Source of the DNA: Actinoplanes philippinensis
Lineage (GTDB): Bacteria; Actinomycetota; Actinomycetes; Mycobacteriales; Micromonosporaceae
DNA: 64,000 bases
Assembly: GCF_900113015.1 (NCBI RefSeq)
Contig: NZ_FONV01000007.1
Coordinates: forward strand, 310,001 to 374,000
Direction of reading: 5' to 3'
Of this stretch, positions 55,905 through 64,000 are shown piece after piece. The notes under the pieces are model-generated. The model did no database searches and was not told the DNA's origin. It was given only the letters and a program-made list of their open reading frames with translations. Position numbers and translations under genes: made by a program. Every line of letters begins with the position of its first letter. Position 1 is the first letter of the stretch.

Positions 55905-55925
55905 TCAGGTACGGCCACCCCAGTC

Positions 55926-55953
55926 CCGCAGCCACCCAGCAAGGTGGCTGCGG
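55926..55953 (+). terminator. Hairpin after the nitroreductase gene
   Basis: CCGCAGCCACC (55926-55936) pairs perfectly with GGTGGCTGCGG (55943-55953) around CAGCAA, 22 bp after the stop. Confidence 0.8.
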
Positions 55954-56112
55954 CACCGGACCGAAACGCCCCCGCCGGGCTGCGATCCCCACTCATCACC
56001 CCACTACCGGCCGTCCCCACGCACAGGCCCGCTGACAAACGCCACCACGGCAAGACGCCACCCGAACCCGGCCTCGCCCCGACGCCACCACCGGCAACCT
56101 GCCAGTTCGCAG

Positions 56113-56298
56113 CCGCCTACGGCGACAGGCGCACCCACGGGCCTTTCGCCGCCGTCGCCCCCCGGCGAGCTCCCCCGCCCACACCGTTCCCGGCCGCCTA
56201 CGGCGACAGGCGCACCCACGAGCCTTCGCCGCCGTCGCCCCCGGCGAACCTCCCGCTCACAACTTCACGGCCGCCTACGGCGACAGGCGCACCCACGG
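56113..56298. repeat. Three dispersed copies of a 27-bp element
   Basis: CCGCCTACGGCGACAGGCGC followed by ACCCACG occurs at 56113, 56204 and 56271, with similar flanks. Each copy can fold a CGCCT/AGGCG stem. The region 55960-56450 has no credible gene. Confidence 0.8.
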
Positions 56299-56421
56299 GT
56301 CTTTCGCAGACGTGGCCGGTGGCCGACTGCCACCCGCGCATGGCCCTCACCACCGACCACCAACGAAGCGGCCCGGCGGTCGCGGTCCTCGCCGTCGTAG
56401 CGGCCGCCGCCGGCTCGACCG

Positions 56422-56700
56422 TCACCGGTCGCCGGTGCCGTTGCTGTCGCCGTCAGCGCCGTCGCGGTCAGTGCCGTCGCGGTCAGTGCCGTCGCGGTCA
56501 GTGCCGTCGCGGTCAGTGCCGTCGCGGTCAATCCCGTCGCGGTCAATCCCGTCGCGGTCAGTGCCGTCGCGGTCAGTGCCGTCGCGGTCAGTGCCGTCGC
56601 GGTCAATCCCGTCGCCGCTGCCCTCATCGCTGTCGTCGTCGGCGTGCGGGCCGTCGTCGGCCTCGTCACTGCTGCCCGTCGCCGAGTCCAGTCGCACCAC
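56422..56700 (-). CDS. Possible Asp-rich repeat peptide, 92 residues
   Basis: An open frame on the minus strand reads MVRLDSATGSSDEADDGPHA, then ten DRDGT or DRDGI units. The units resemble calcium-binding DxDxT repeats, and third codon positions are mostly C. However, a 15-bp array is open in many frames by construction, and there is no ribosome site or signal peptide. I lean to non-coding. Confidence 0.25.
   Translation of the reverse strand: MVRLDSATGSSDEADDGPHADDDSDEGSGDGIDRDGTDRDGTDRDGTDRDGIDRDGIDRDGTDRDGTDRDGTDRDGTDRDGADGDSNGTGDR
56455..56615. repeat. 15-bp tandem repeat, about ten copies
   Basis: GTCGCGGTCAGTGCC repeats with an exact 15-bp period from 56461 to 56610; some units carry AATCC in place of GTGCC. 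It lies 200 bp beyond the 3' end of the ABC exporter gene. Confidence 0.92.
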
Positions 56701-56816
56701 CAGCGAAGCGGCTCCAGGACCGGCTCGGGGTGTGGTCGCCGAGGAAGCAGCTGACGACGACCTCGTAGTGAGCCAAGGCCAGCGGCCGCACGACGACCGG
56801 CAGCCCTGTCGGGGCT

Positions 56817-58598
56817 TCAGCGTGCCAGCGCGGCATATCGGCCCTCGGCCTCGATCAGGTCGTCGTGGGTGCCGGACTCCAGGATGCGACCGTGGTCGAT
56901 GACGGCTATCTGATCGGCATTGCGAACCGTGGACAAGCGGTGGGCGATGGTCACCGTGGTGCGGCCTCGGGACAGTTCGTCGAAGGCTCGCTGCACGGCC
57001 CGCTCGGTCTCGTTGTCCAGGGCGCTCGTCGCTTCGTCGAGGACCAGGATCCGTGGGTCGCGCAGCAGCGTCCGGGCGATGGCGATGCGCTGTTTCTCGC
57101 CGCCGGAGAACCGGTGGCCGCGGGAGCCGACCATCGTGTCGTAGCCGTCTGGCAGGGCCGTGATCAGGTCGTGAATCTGCGCGGCCCGGGTGGCGCGCTC
57201 GATCTCGGCGTCGGTCGCGTCCGGTTTCGCGTAGCGCAGGTTCTCCCGGATCGTGGTGTGCAGCAGATAAGTCTCCTGGCTCACCACACCGACCGTCGCG
57301 GCCAGATCGTCGAGCGACATGTCGCGCAGGTCGACGCCGTCGATCGTCACGCGACCCGACGTGGGGTCGTGGAGGCGGGCGATCAGGGCGGCGATCGTGC
57401 TCTTGCCCGAACCGGTCTCGCCGACCAGGGCCAGTGACGTGCCCGCCGGAACGTCCAGACTCACTCCGGCGAGGGCGGCGGAGGGGCTCTCCCCGTACAC
57501 AAAAGTGACGTCCTCGAACCTCAGGTGGCCCCGCACCCGATCGAGCCGGACGGGCGCCGCCGGCTCCTCGATCTCGACCGGCAGGTCGAGATACTCGAAA
57601 ATACGCTGGAACAACGCGAGCGACGCGGTCAGCGTGACACCCACGTCGAGCAGGCTCATCAGCGGCCGGAACAGGCCGCCCTGCAAACCGGTGAACGCCA
57701 CGAGCGTGCCGATGCTCATCGCCCCGGCGGCGAACGGCAGGCCCGCGGCCAGGTAGATCGACGCCGGAATGACCGCGAACACGATGCTCATGGTGGCCAT
57801 CCGCCAGCGACCGGCCAGCTCGGACCGCAGCTCCAGATCGATCAGCCGCGCCGACGAGGCGGTGAACCGCTGGGTCAGCAGGCCGCCGGCGCCCATCGTC
57901 TTGGCGAGCTGGACGCCACTGATCGACAGGCCCTCGTCGATGATGACGTTGAGATCGGCGAGCTCACGCTGCCGCTGCGCGGTGATCGCCTGGCGCATGC
58001 GGGCGACCCGGCGGGTCCAGTAGATCGCCGGTGGCAGCGCGACCAGGGACACCAGGGTCAGCTGCCAGGACAGCGCGGTCATCGCGACCAGAGTGGCGAT
58101 CACGGTGGTCAGGTTGGCGGCGACGGAGGTGGCGGTCGACGTGACGACCTGCTGCATGCCGCCGATGTCGTTGGTGATCCGCGACTGCACCTCGCCGGTG
58201 CGCGTGCGGGTGAAGAACCCGACGGACTGCCGCTGCAGGTGCGCGAACACGCGTGTGCGCAGCCGGTGCATGACCTGCTGACCGACGGTCGTGGAGATCC
58301 ACGTCTGCACGACGCCGAGCGCCGACGTGGCCGCCGCGATGCCGATCATGCCGGCCACCAGCAGGGACAACAGCCGCACGTCGGATTGTGGAAGAGCAAC
58401 GTCGATGACCTCGCGCAGCAGGAACGGCGAGCCCATCGCGATGACGGACGAGAGGACGATGACGGCCACGACGACGGCGAGCTGCCGCCGATGACCGATG
58501 AACAGCGCGCCGATGCGGCGCAGCGAGACGGCGCGGGCCTGCGCCTTCTCCGCGGGGGTCAATGTGCGTGCCGCGCCGCGGCCTTTTCCATCTGCCAA
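56817..58598 (-). CDS. ABC multidrug-type exporter (fused membrane and ATPase domains)
   Basis: The 593-residue half-transporter has six membrane helices (for example LAVVVAVIVLSSVIAMGSPF, VVTSTATSVAANLTTVIATL) and an ATPase domain with Walker A VGETGSGKSTIAAL, signature FSGGEKQRIAIART, Walker B ILVLDEATSALD and the H-loop TIAHRLST. It probably works as a homodimer. TTG 58598 is the preferred start because GGGAAGG lies 7 bases upstream; the frame stays open further 5' but runs into non-coding repeats. It diverges from a MarR regulator with palindromes between. Confidence 0.88.
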   Translation of the reverse strand: MADGKGRGAARTLTPAEKAQARAVSLRRIGALFIGHRRQLAVVVAVIVLSSVIAMGSPFLLREVIDVALPQSDVRLLSLLVAGMIGIAAATSALGVVQTWISTTVGQQVMHRLRTRVFAHLQRQSVGFFTRTRTGEVQSRITNDIGGMQQVVTSTATSVAANLTTVIATLVAMTALSWQLTLVSLVALPPAIYWTRRVARMRQAITAQRQRELADLNVIIDEGLSISGVQLAKTMGAGGLLTQRFTASSARLIDLELRSELAGRWRMATMSIVFAVIPASIYLAAGLPFAAGAMSIGTLVAFTGLQGGLFRPLMSLLDVGVTLTASLALFQRIFEYLDLPVEIEEPAAPVRLDRVRGHLRFEDVTFVYGESPSAALAGVSLDVPAGTSLALVGETGSGKSTIAALIARLHDPTSGRVTIDGVDLRDMSLDDLAATVGVVSQETYLLHTTIRENLRYAKPDATDAEIERATRAAQIHDLITALPDGYDTMVGSRGHRFSGGEKQRIAIARTLLRDPRILVLDEATSALDNETERAVQRAFDELSRGRTTVTIAHRLSTVRNADQIAVIDHGRILESGTHDDLIEAEGRYAALAR

Positions 58599-58673
58599 GA
58601 ACAAACCTTCCCGGTACGGACGAGGCGCCGCCGTGGTCGCGCAAGAGGCGATCACGGGTCGCCGGAACAACAC

Positions 58674-58694
58674 TGAGGTTACCTCATCATGAGG
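58674..58694. promoter_or_regulatory. Two overlapping palindromes, MarR operator candidate
   Basis: TGAGGTTACCTCA (58674-58686) and CCTCATCATGAGG (58682-58694) are each perfect around one central base and share CCTCA. They lie between the divergent ABC exporter and MarR genes. Confidence 0.7.
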
Positions 58695-58725
58695 GTGGAA
58701 CGGTAATCGCGGTAAGGTTGTTCCC

Positions 58726-59139
58726 GTGGAGGACGAGAACCTGCTGGAGGCGTTCTGGGCGGTGACGCGCCGCCTGCGTGTGCAAGTCCGGGTCGCCCTC
58801 GAGCCGTGGCACGTGTCGCCGTCGCAGTCGCGGGCGCTCGGCGTGCTCTCCCGGCACGGCGAGATGCGGCTCAGCGCCCTCGCCGACCACCTGCACATCG
58901 CGCCGCGCTCCGCCACTGAGGTCGTCGACGACCTGGAGAATCGTGGCCTGGCAGTCCGCAAGCCCGACCCGTCCGACCGCCGGGCCACCCTGGTCGCCCT
59001 GACCGCCGAGGGCGTCGCCACGATGCAGTCCATCAACGAGGCCCGCGCAGCCGAGGGCGAGCGTCTGTTCGCCGGTCTCGACCCAGCCGACCGCGCCGAC
59101 CTGACCCGCATCCTGCGCCAGCTCCGAGACGCCCGCTGA
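58726..59139 (+). CDS. MarR-family transcriptional regulator
   Basis: The 137-residue product has the MarR winged helix (RLSALADHLHIAPRSATEVV, DDLENRGLAVRKPDPSDRRA) and dimerisation helices at both ends. The start is GTG 58726. It probably represses itself and the divergent ABC exporter through the palindromes at 58674-58694. The inducing drug or ligand is unknown. Confidence 0.9.
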   Translation: MEDENLLEAFWAVTRRLRVQVRVALEPWHVSPSQSRALGVLSRHGEMRLSALADHLHIAPRSATEVVDDLENRGLAVRKPDPSDRRATLVALTAEGVATMQSINEARAAEGERLFAGLDPADRADLTRILRQLRDAR

Positions 59140-59231
59140 CCCCGGCCGCCGCCGAGACCGCAACAAACTCGCCGCCGGAGTCCGTCCGGTTGCGGCAGTA
59201 GGGCAGCCGCAGCCAGGCACCGCACCCGAAA

Positions 59232-59535
59232 AGGCCGAGCAGGCGGACCCGACGCGTTCAGCAAGCCGGAGCCGGCGGACGCGACGCGTTCAGCAAGGCC
59301 GAGCGGGCCGGACGCGACGCGCCCGGCAAGCCCGAGCAGGCGGACCCGACGCGCCCGGCAAGCCCGAGCAGGCGGACCCGACGCGCCCGGCAAGCCCGAG
59401 CAGGCGGACCCGACGCGCCCGGCAAGCCGGAGCAAGCGGACCCGACGCGCCCGGCAAGCCGGAGCAAGCGGACCCGACGCGCCCGGCAAGCCGGAGCAAG
59501 CGGACCCGACGCGTTCAGCAAGCCGGAGCAAGCCA
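59232..59535. repeat. 32-bp tandem repeat, about nine copies
   Basis: GACGCGCCCGGCAAGCC-type units start at 59251, 59283, 59316, 59348, 59380, 59412, 59444, 59476 and 59508, nearly all 32 bp apart. The region between the MarR gene and the TPR gene is filled by it. Because 32 is not a multiple of three, long open frames here only cycle through the three frames of the repeat. Confidence 0.92.
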
Positions 59536-59559
59536 CACGCCGCGCTGAGCCTGGCTCGT

Positions 59560-60429
59560 CTAGGACACCGGGCGTGCGAGATTCGACATGCACCCCGCGG
59601 CGCCGGCGGCGCAGAACAACGACAGATACAGGCTGGTCGGAGCCACTAACAGCCCGGTCGCCTCCAGGATGCCGACGCCGGCGATCGCGGCCACGAACCA
59701 GATCAGCGCCACGCGAGCCACGTGACCGAGAGCATCACGTCCCGGGCGGCGGGCCTGCTGCCCGCCGGGGTGGATGCGCAGCGACTCGGCGAACTCGTCG
59801 GCCGCCAGCGCCAGCGAGGCTGCGTCGACCGCGGCGCTCATCGCCCGATCGAACTCCCGCAGCGCAGCACGAGCCCTGGCGTGACCGAAATCGATCGCCA
59901 GCGCCCGACCGAGGGCTTCCCGGGCGCTGAGCGGGCGGCCCACCGCGAACAGCGCCAGCCCGTACGTCACGTGCAGATCCGCGTCGTAGTGAGCCATGTC
60001 GACTACGCAGCGCAAACCTTCGGCGGCGTCGGTGGGCAGGCCGGCGGCGAGCTGCGCCTCGGCCAGCCGGTTGTGCAGGCGCGGGTTGCCGGGGTCCTCA
60101 CGGCAGGCGGCCGACGCGGCGGCGATCGCCTCGGCGTGGTCACCGAGCCTTGACCGGGAGTGACTCAGCCAGAACAGCGACTCCGGCGAGTACGGGTCGA
60201 GATGCCACGCCGCCTGCGCCGCCAGCAGCGCGCCGGGCAGGTCGCCGAGGTCGAGACGGGCCCGGGCCATCCGATGCCAGGCGCCGACGTTCTCCGGCTC
60301 CCGCCCGACGAAGGGCGCCAGCAGCCGTTCGGCGTTGTGGGCACGGCCGCGGGCGAGCAGGGCGTCGGCCTCGGCGAGTAGGAGCTCGGTTCGCACGCCG
60401 CCTTCGATCGGCAGCCACCCGGCACGCAT
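59560..60429 (-). CDS. TPR-repeat protein with C-terminal membrane helices
   Basis: The 289-residue product has several TPR-like helix pairs (LLLAEADALLARGRAHNAER, SLFWLSHSRSRLGDHAEAIA, NRLAEAQLAAGLPTDAAEGL) and two hydrophobic segments near the end (VALIWFVAAIAGVGILEATG, LYLSLFCAAGAAGC). It is probably a cytoplasmic scaffold anchored in the membrane. ATG 60429 is used; a GTG 11 codons later is an alternative. No partner is evident nearby. Confidence 0.78.
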   Translation of the reverse strand: MRAGWLPIEGGVRTELLLAEADALLARGRAHNAERLLAPFVGREPENVGAWHRMARARLDLGDLPGALLAAQAAWHLDPYSPESLFWLSHSRSRLGDHAEAIAAASAACREDPGNPRLHNRLAEAQLAAGLPTDAAEGLRCVVDMAHYDADLHVTYGLALFAVGRPLSAREALGRALAIDFGHARARAALREFDRAMSAAVDAASLALAADEFAESLRIHPGGQQARRPGRDALGHVARVALIWFVAAIAGVGILEATGLLVAPTSLYLSLFCAAGAAGCMSNLARPVS

Positions 60430-60883
60430 GTGACGGTCGCCCGGTGCACCTCCGTTGCAAACCCCCGCAACCCCGGCATTCCGTCAGGGCCCAGCCGCGC
60501 CTGCCGCAGCATCACCCTTCTCAAAACCCCGATATGGTACGGACGTCAGGCCCCCATCAAACCTGAGGCACACTCCCCGCCCCACCGAACGGCAGAGCCC
60601 ACCGCCCGCACCGCGCCGGTCGCGTCAGCACTTGCGTGGGGTGGTCGTCAGTTGCGCGGACAGGGTCACGCCGGCCGGCCACCACTCCCACAACCAGCCG
60701 GTCCCCGATCCACAGCCGCCCGGATCACTGCCCTCGGTCCACGGCTCCCGATAGCGGCCGCCCGGCCTGCCACGCAGGATCACAGCCGCTGGACTACGCC
60801 CCGCCGTTGACCGCCTTCCGGATCACGGCCGAACCATCCGCAGACACCGAGCGTCGCGGCTGCCCCGTGCAAGGCAGCCCGGC
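60430..60883. other. Gene-free stretch
   Basis: No frame on either strand shows a recognisable protein or a start with a ribosome site. It presumably contains the TPR gene promoter at its left end. C-rich low-complexity sequence dominates. The gene-free region continues through the 15-bp array to 61282. Confidence 0.5.
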
Positions 60884-60973
60884 TCACCGTCGCCCCGATC
60901 ACCGTCGCCCGAATCACCGTGGCCCCAACCAACGTCGCCCGAATCACCGCCGTCGGGGCCACCGTCGTCGGGC
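60884..60973. repeat. 15-bp tandem repeat, six diverged copies
   Basis: TCACCGTCGCCCGAA-type units recur at 60884, 60899, 60914, 60929, 60944 and 60959. They are more diverged than the other arrays, suggesting an older expansion. Confidence 0.8.
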
Positions 60974-61282
60974 TTTCGTGTGGCCACCTCACCATGAGGC
61001 CTCACCCACGCGTCCGAATGCCATCCGTCGGGGCTGGGCATGATGGGTCTCGTCTCGGCCGGGTTCAGCCCGGCGGGCGCGCTTCGGCCGGGACCACCCG
61101 GCCTGTCGCGAGGTAGGCCCGGATCGGGATCGATGCGTTTGCCGGAGGTGTGACCCGTACCGCCGCGGTGGTCTGCTCGTCAACGGGCCGTCCCGGCCGA
61201 GGCGCGCAACGACCGTCCCGGAAAGCGCTACGCCGCGGAAGGTGGCCATCAGAGGCCGCGCGGAGGGGTGCAGCGGCAGGGA

Positions 61283-61768
61283 TCAGGACTGGCGGAGCTC
61301 GTCGCGGTAGGCGGTGAGGGCGCCGATCATGCCCTGCAGGAACTTTTCGATGGTGTGCAGCTCGTCCACGCCGAACTGGGCCATCACCTCGTCGGTGCGG
61401 GGGGCCAGCGGGGTGAAGAAGGCCAGCGCCAAGGCCATGCCGGCGTCGGCGTAGCGGAGGTGGACGACGCGGCGGTCGGCGCTCTCGCGGCTTCTGCGGA
61501 GGTGGCCGCCTCGTTCCAAGCGGTCGATCAGCGCGGTGGTGGCGCCGGAGGTCAGGCCGATGGCCTCGCCCAGGCGGCCGGGGGTGAGCGGCTCGCCGCG
61601 GCGTTCGGCGTGCATGACGGCCAGCAGCGCGTGCATGTCGGTGGCGTGCAGCCGGTGCTGGTTGGCGAACGCGTGCCCGATGTGCTGCGCCTCACTGCTG
61701 TACGTGTTCAGCAAGTCAACCAGGTCCCTGCGCAACCGCGCGCGTTCCGCGGTCTCTGTTCCTTCCAC
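61283..61768 (-). CDS. MarR-family transcriptional regulator
   Basis: The 161-residue product has the MarR winged helix (RLGEAIGLTSGATTALIDRL, ERGGHLRRSRESADRRVVHL) and flanking dimerisation helices. It diverges from an MMPL transporter gene and probably controls it. ATG 61768 gives a usual N terminus. The ligand is unknown. Confidence 0.9.
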   Translation of the reverse strand: MEGTETAERARLRRDLVDLLNTYSSEAQHIGHAFANQHRLHATDMHALLAVMHAERRGEPLTPGRLGEAIGLTSGATTALIDRLERGGHLRRSRESADRRVVHLRYADAGMALALAFFTPLAPRTDEVMAQFGVDELHTIEKFLQGMIGALTAYRDELRQS

Positions 61769-61780
61769 GCGGCAAGTGTT

Positions 61781-61790
61781 GCAGATCTGC
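61781..61790. promoter_or_regulatory. Palindrome between MarR and MMPL genes
   Basis: GCAGATCTGC is a perfect 10-bp palindrome in the 91-bp divergent gap, with TTCACC/GGTGAA-like half-sites nearby (61796-61803). The gap also has AT-rich stretches (TGGTAAAGATTC) fit for promoters. Confidence 0.45.
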
Positions 61791-61859
61791 TCACGTTGGT
61801 GAACAATCTCGATGGTAAAGATTCTCGGTCTTGAAGAAATGCCTTAGGGGGCACCAGCG

Positions 61860-63914
61860 ATGAGAAGGGCATGGGCGACGCTTCTCTTGGCCCTGCTGCT
61901 CGGCGGACTCGTCTTCGGGTTCGCCGGGACCACGGAGACCGACAACGACCCGACGTCGTCGTTGCCCGCCTCGGCCGAGTCGACGCGGGTTGCCGAGCTG
62001 CAGAAACAGCTCCCGTCCGGGCGCACCAACCCGGCACTGGTCGTGGTGGCGAAGGGCGGGCAGGTGCTCACCGACGCCGATCTGGTCACGGTCACCGGCC
62101 TGGGCCGGCCGATCCTGTCCGACGACCGCAAGGCCGCCATCGTCACCGTGCCGCTGCCGGCCACCGGTGACGCGAACGCCACCAGCGACGCCGTCGCCGA
62201 GCTGCGCGCGAAGGTGAAGGACGGGCTGCCCGCGGGGGTGACCGCGCAGGTCACCGGTGGCGCCGGGTTCGGCGCCGACCTGTCCAACAGTTTCAGCGGG
62301 GCGAACACCAAGCTGCTGATCGTGACCGTGGTCGTCGTCACGATCCTGCTGCTGGTGACCTACCGCAGCCCGATCCTGTGGATCGTCCCGCTGTTCGTCG
62401 TCGGGTTCGCCGACCAGCTCGCCGCCAAGGTCATCGCGTTGCTGTCGCAGCACACCGACCTGGCGATCAACGGGTCCACCGCGGGCATCGTCACGGTGCT
62501 GGTGTTCGGCGCCGGCACCGACTACGCGCTGCTGCTGATCTCGCGGTACCGGGAGGAGCTGCACCGGTACGAGAACCGGTTCGAGGCGATGGGCAAGGCG
62601 CTGCGCGGCGCCGGACCGGCCATCGCGGCGAGCGCCGGCACCGTCATCCTGGCCCTGCTCACCCTGCTGCTGGCCAGCCTGAAGAGCAACACGGCGCTCG
62701 GCATCTCGGCCGCGGCCGGGGTCGCCATCGCTGCCGTCTTCGCTCTCGCCGTGCTGCCGGCGGCGCTGGTGATCTGCGGGCGCAAATTGTTCTGGCCGTT
62801 CATCCCGCGGGTCGGCGAGTCCGGGCCGGAGGACGGCAAGGGCTTCTGGGCGAGGGTCGGCCACGGCGTGGTTCGCCGTCCGGTCGTGGTCACCGCGGCG
62901 TCGATGGCCGTTCTCGGTCTGCTGGCCCTCGGCGGCCTCGGCACCAAGGTCGGCCTGTCGCAGACCGAGCAGTTCCGGGTCGAGGCCGAGTCGGTGCAGG
63001 GCCTCGAGACGCTCAGCAGGTATTTCCCGGCCGGGGCGGCGGGGCCCGCGGTGATCCTGACCGAGCCGGCCAGGGCCGAGCAGGTTCTCGCCACGGTGTC
63101 CGGCACCGCGGGCGTCGCCCAGGCCCGGGTCGCCGAGCAGACCGCCACCCAGGTCAGCATCAGCGCCGTGCTCACGGCGGCCCCGGACACCGCCGAGGCC
63201 TTCGACACCATCCGGGCGCTGCGTGCCGAGCTGGACGGCGAGGCGCTGGTCGGCGGTACGGTGGCGACCGCCCTCGACACCCGCGACGCCGCCCGGCACG
63301 ACCTGGCCGTGATCGTCCCGGTGATCCTGGCCGTGGTGTTCCTGGTCCTGGTCGTGCTGCTGCGGGCGCTGGTCGCGCCGGTCCTGCTGATGATCACGGT
63401 GGTGCTCAGTTTCGCGGCGTCGCTGGGCGCCGGGTCGTGGCTGTTCCGGAACGTGCTCGACTACCCGGCGCTGGACAACTCGGTGCCGCTGTTCTCGTTC
63501 CTGTTCCTGGTCGCGCTCGGTGTCGACTACAACATCTTCCTGGTCACCCGGGCCAAGGAGGAGGCGGCGACACGCGGCACGAAGGACGGCATGGTGCACG
63601 CGCTCGCCGTGACCGGGGCCGTGATCACCAGCGCCGGGATCCTGCTGGCGGCCGTGTTCGCGGTGCTCGGCGTGCTGCCGGTGGTCACCCTCACCCAGAT
63701 CGGGATCATCGTCGGGATCGGGGTGCTGCTGGACACGCTGCTCGTGCGTACCGTGCTGGTCCCGGCCCTGGCGACGCTCACCGGTGACCGATTCTGGTGG
63801 CCGGGCCGCCCGCAGGCCGCCGCCGGGAGCACCGGGACGCCGCCGGACCGGCCGCGGACCGACTGGGACGAGGTCGACCGCGCCGCGGACAAGGACGTCA
63901 CTCTCCGCCAGTGA
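61860..63914 (+). CDS. MMPL-family RND transporter
   Basis: The 684-residue product has the MMPL layout: an N-terminal helix (WATLLLALLLGGLVFGFAG), an extracytoplasmic loop (LPASAESTRVAELQKQLPSG), a helix group with the proton-relay motif GAGTDYALLLISRYREEL, then a second loop and helix group with GVDYNIFLVTRAKEEA. Such proteins export lipids or drugs. ATG 61860 is 91 bp from the divergent MarR gene. A hairpin follows. Length is typical of the small actinobacterial MMPL group. Confidence 0.9.
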   Translation: MRRAWATLLLALLLGGLVFGFAGTTETDNDPTSSLPASAESTRVAELQKQLPSGRTNPALVVVAKGGQVLTDADLVTVTGLGRPILSDDRKAAIVTVPLPATGDANATSDAVAELRAKVKDGLPAGVTAQVTGGAGFGADLSNSFSGANTKLLIVTVVVVTILLLVTYRSPILWIVPLFVVGFADQLAAKVIALLSQHTDLAINGSTAGIVTVLVFGAGTDYALLLISRYREELHRYENRFEAMGKALRGAGPAIAASAGTVILALLTLLLASLKSNTALGISAAAGVAIAAVFALAVLPAALVICGRKLFWPFIPRVGESGPEDGKGFWARVGHGVVRRPVVVTAASMAVLGLLALGGLGTKVGLSQTEQFRVEAESVQGLETLSRYFPAGAAGPAVILTEPARAEQVLATVSGTAGVAQARVAEQTATQVSISAVLTAAPDTAEAFDTIRALRAELDGEALVGGTVATALDTRDAARHDLAVIVPVILAVVFLVLVVLLRALVAPVLLMITVVLSFAASLGAGSWLFRNVLDYPALDNSVPLFSFLFLVALGVDYNIFLVTRAKEEAATRGTKDGMVHALAVTGAVITSAGILLAAVFAVLGVLPVVTLTQIGIIVGIGVLLDTLLVRTVLVPALATLTGDRFWWPGRPQAAAGSTGTPPDRPRTDWDEVDRAADKDVTLRQ

Positions 63915-63917
63915 AAG

Positions 63918-63955
63918 GAACGCCGGGTGGTCCTCATCGGGGCCACCCGGCGTTC
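63918..63955 (+). terminator. Hairpin after the MMPL gene
   Basis: GAACGCCGGGTGG (63918-63930) pairs perfectly with CCACCCGGCGTTC (63943-63955). It lies right after the stop; no T run. Confidence 0.8.
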
Positions 63956-64000
63956 GTCCCCGGCCCGGCCGGACCGCCACCAGGAATTTCAGCCGCTCGG

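Noticed and set aside
58599..59531. N-terminal extension of the ABC exporter up to 59531
   Set aside because: The added residues come from the 32-bp repeat and the antisense of the MarR gene; a TTG start with ribosome site exists at 58598.
61791..63980. Minus-strand open frame of about 730 codons
   Set aside because: It is antisense to the MMPL gene and reads as Arg/Gln/His-rich noise; the MMPL membrane pattern and proton-relay motifs are clear.

Overview
The window looks like chromosomal DNA of a filamentous high-GC actinomycete, most likely Micromonosporaceae (Actinoplanes-like). This is inferred from GC content near 70 percent, frequent GTG and TTG starts, an AfsR/SARP regulator, mycothiol-type enzymes, a CebR-type operator, CBM2-tailed cellulases and the HelR/RAE rifamycin-response pair. 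No rRNA, tRNA, CRISPR array, transposase or phage gene was seen.

Layout. 1-5482: the end of an ArsR-type regulator, helR behind a perfect rifamycin-associated element, an alaX editing protein, an orphan sugar-binding lipoprotein and a GNAT acetyltransferase. 5472-9422: succinate-semialdehyde dehydrogenase, a 54-residue gene, a GH13 alpha-glucosidase relic, SWIM, Nudix and YciO-type genes. 9403-20734: a SARP/AfsR regulator, a secreted SGNH hydrolase and a three-gene cellulose/xyloglucan operon (GH74, GH48, AA10, each with CBM2) behind a perfect CebR box. 20960-26135: UDP-glucose dehydrogenase and an ABC sugar importer (binding protein plus two permeases, no ATPase). 26477-35390: a drug-efflux MFS with an FMN reductase and divergent MerR regulator, a secreted metalloprotease, a two-gene ABC exporter, a mycothiol-dependent-type enzyme and a small secreted protein. 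35548-45027: a nitrate assimilation block (molybdenum nitrate reductase, unknown 115-residue protein, nirB, nirD, narK), sirohydrochlorin chelatase and a HemD-like/winged-helix regulator of NnaR type. 46234-51599: a diiron oxygenase divergent from TetR, DUF4873, Baeyer-Villiger monooxygenase, SDR and alpha/beta hydrolase genes. 51760-64000: a membrane-anchored protein, a citrate synthase divergent from an HTH-citrate synthase fusion, a nitroreductase, an ABC exporter/MarR pair, a TPR protein, and a MarR/MMPL pair.

Two things stand out. First, the window carries more than a dozen tandem or near-tandem repeat arrays with unrelated units (9 to about 73 bp). Those inside clear genes (18, 30, 57, 21 and 15 bp) are all multiples of three, while many between genes (17, 23, 32, 35, 50 bp) are not. 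Second, several divergent gene pairs keep clear palindromic operators between them: CebR box, MerR-type dyad, TetR dyad, overlapping MarR-type palindromes and a TTGA/TCAA cluster at the citrate synthase pair. The best candidates for undescribed biology are the HTH-citrate synthase fusion pair, the diiron oxygenase/BVMO/DUF4873 cluster and the repeat arrays themselves.
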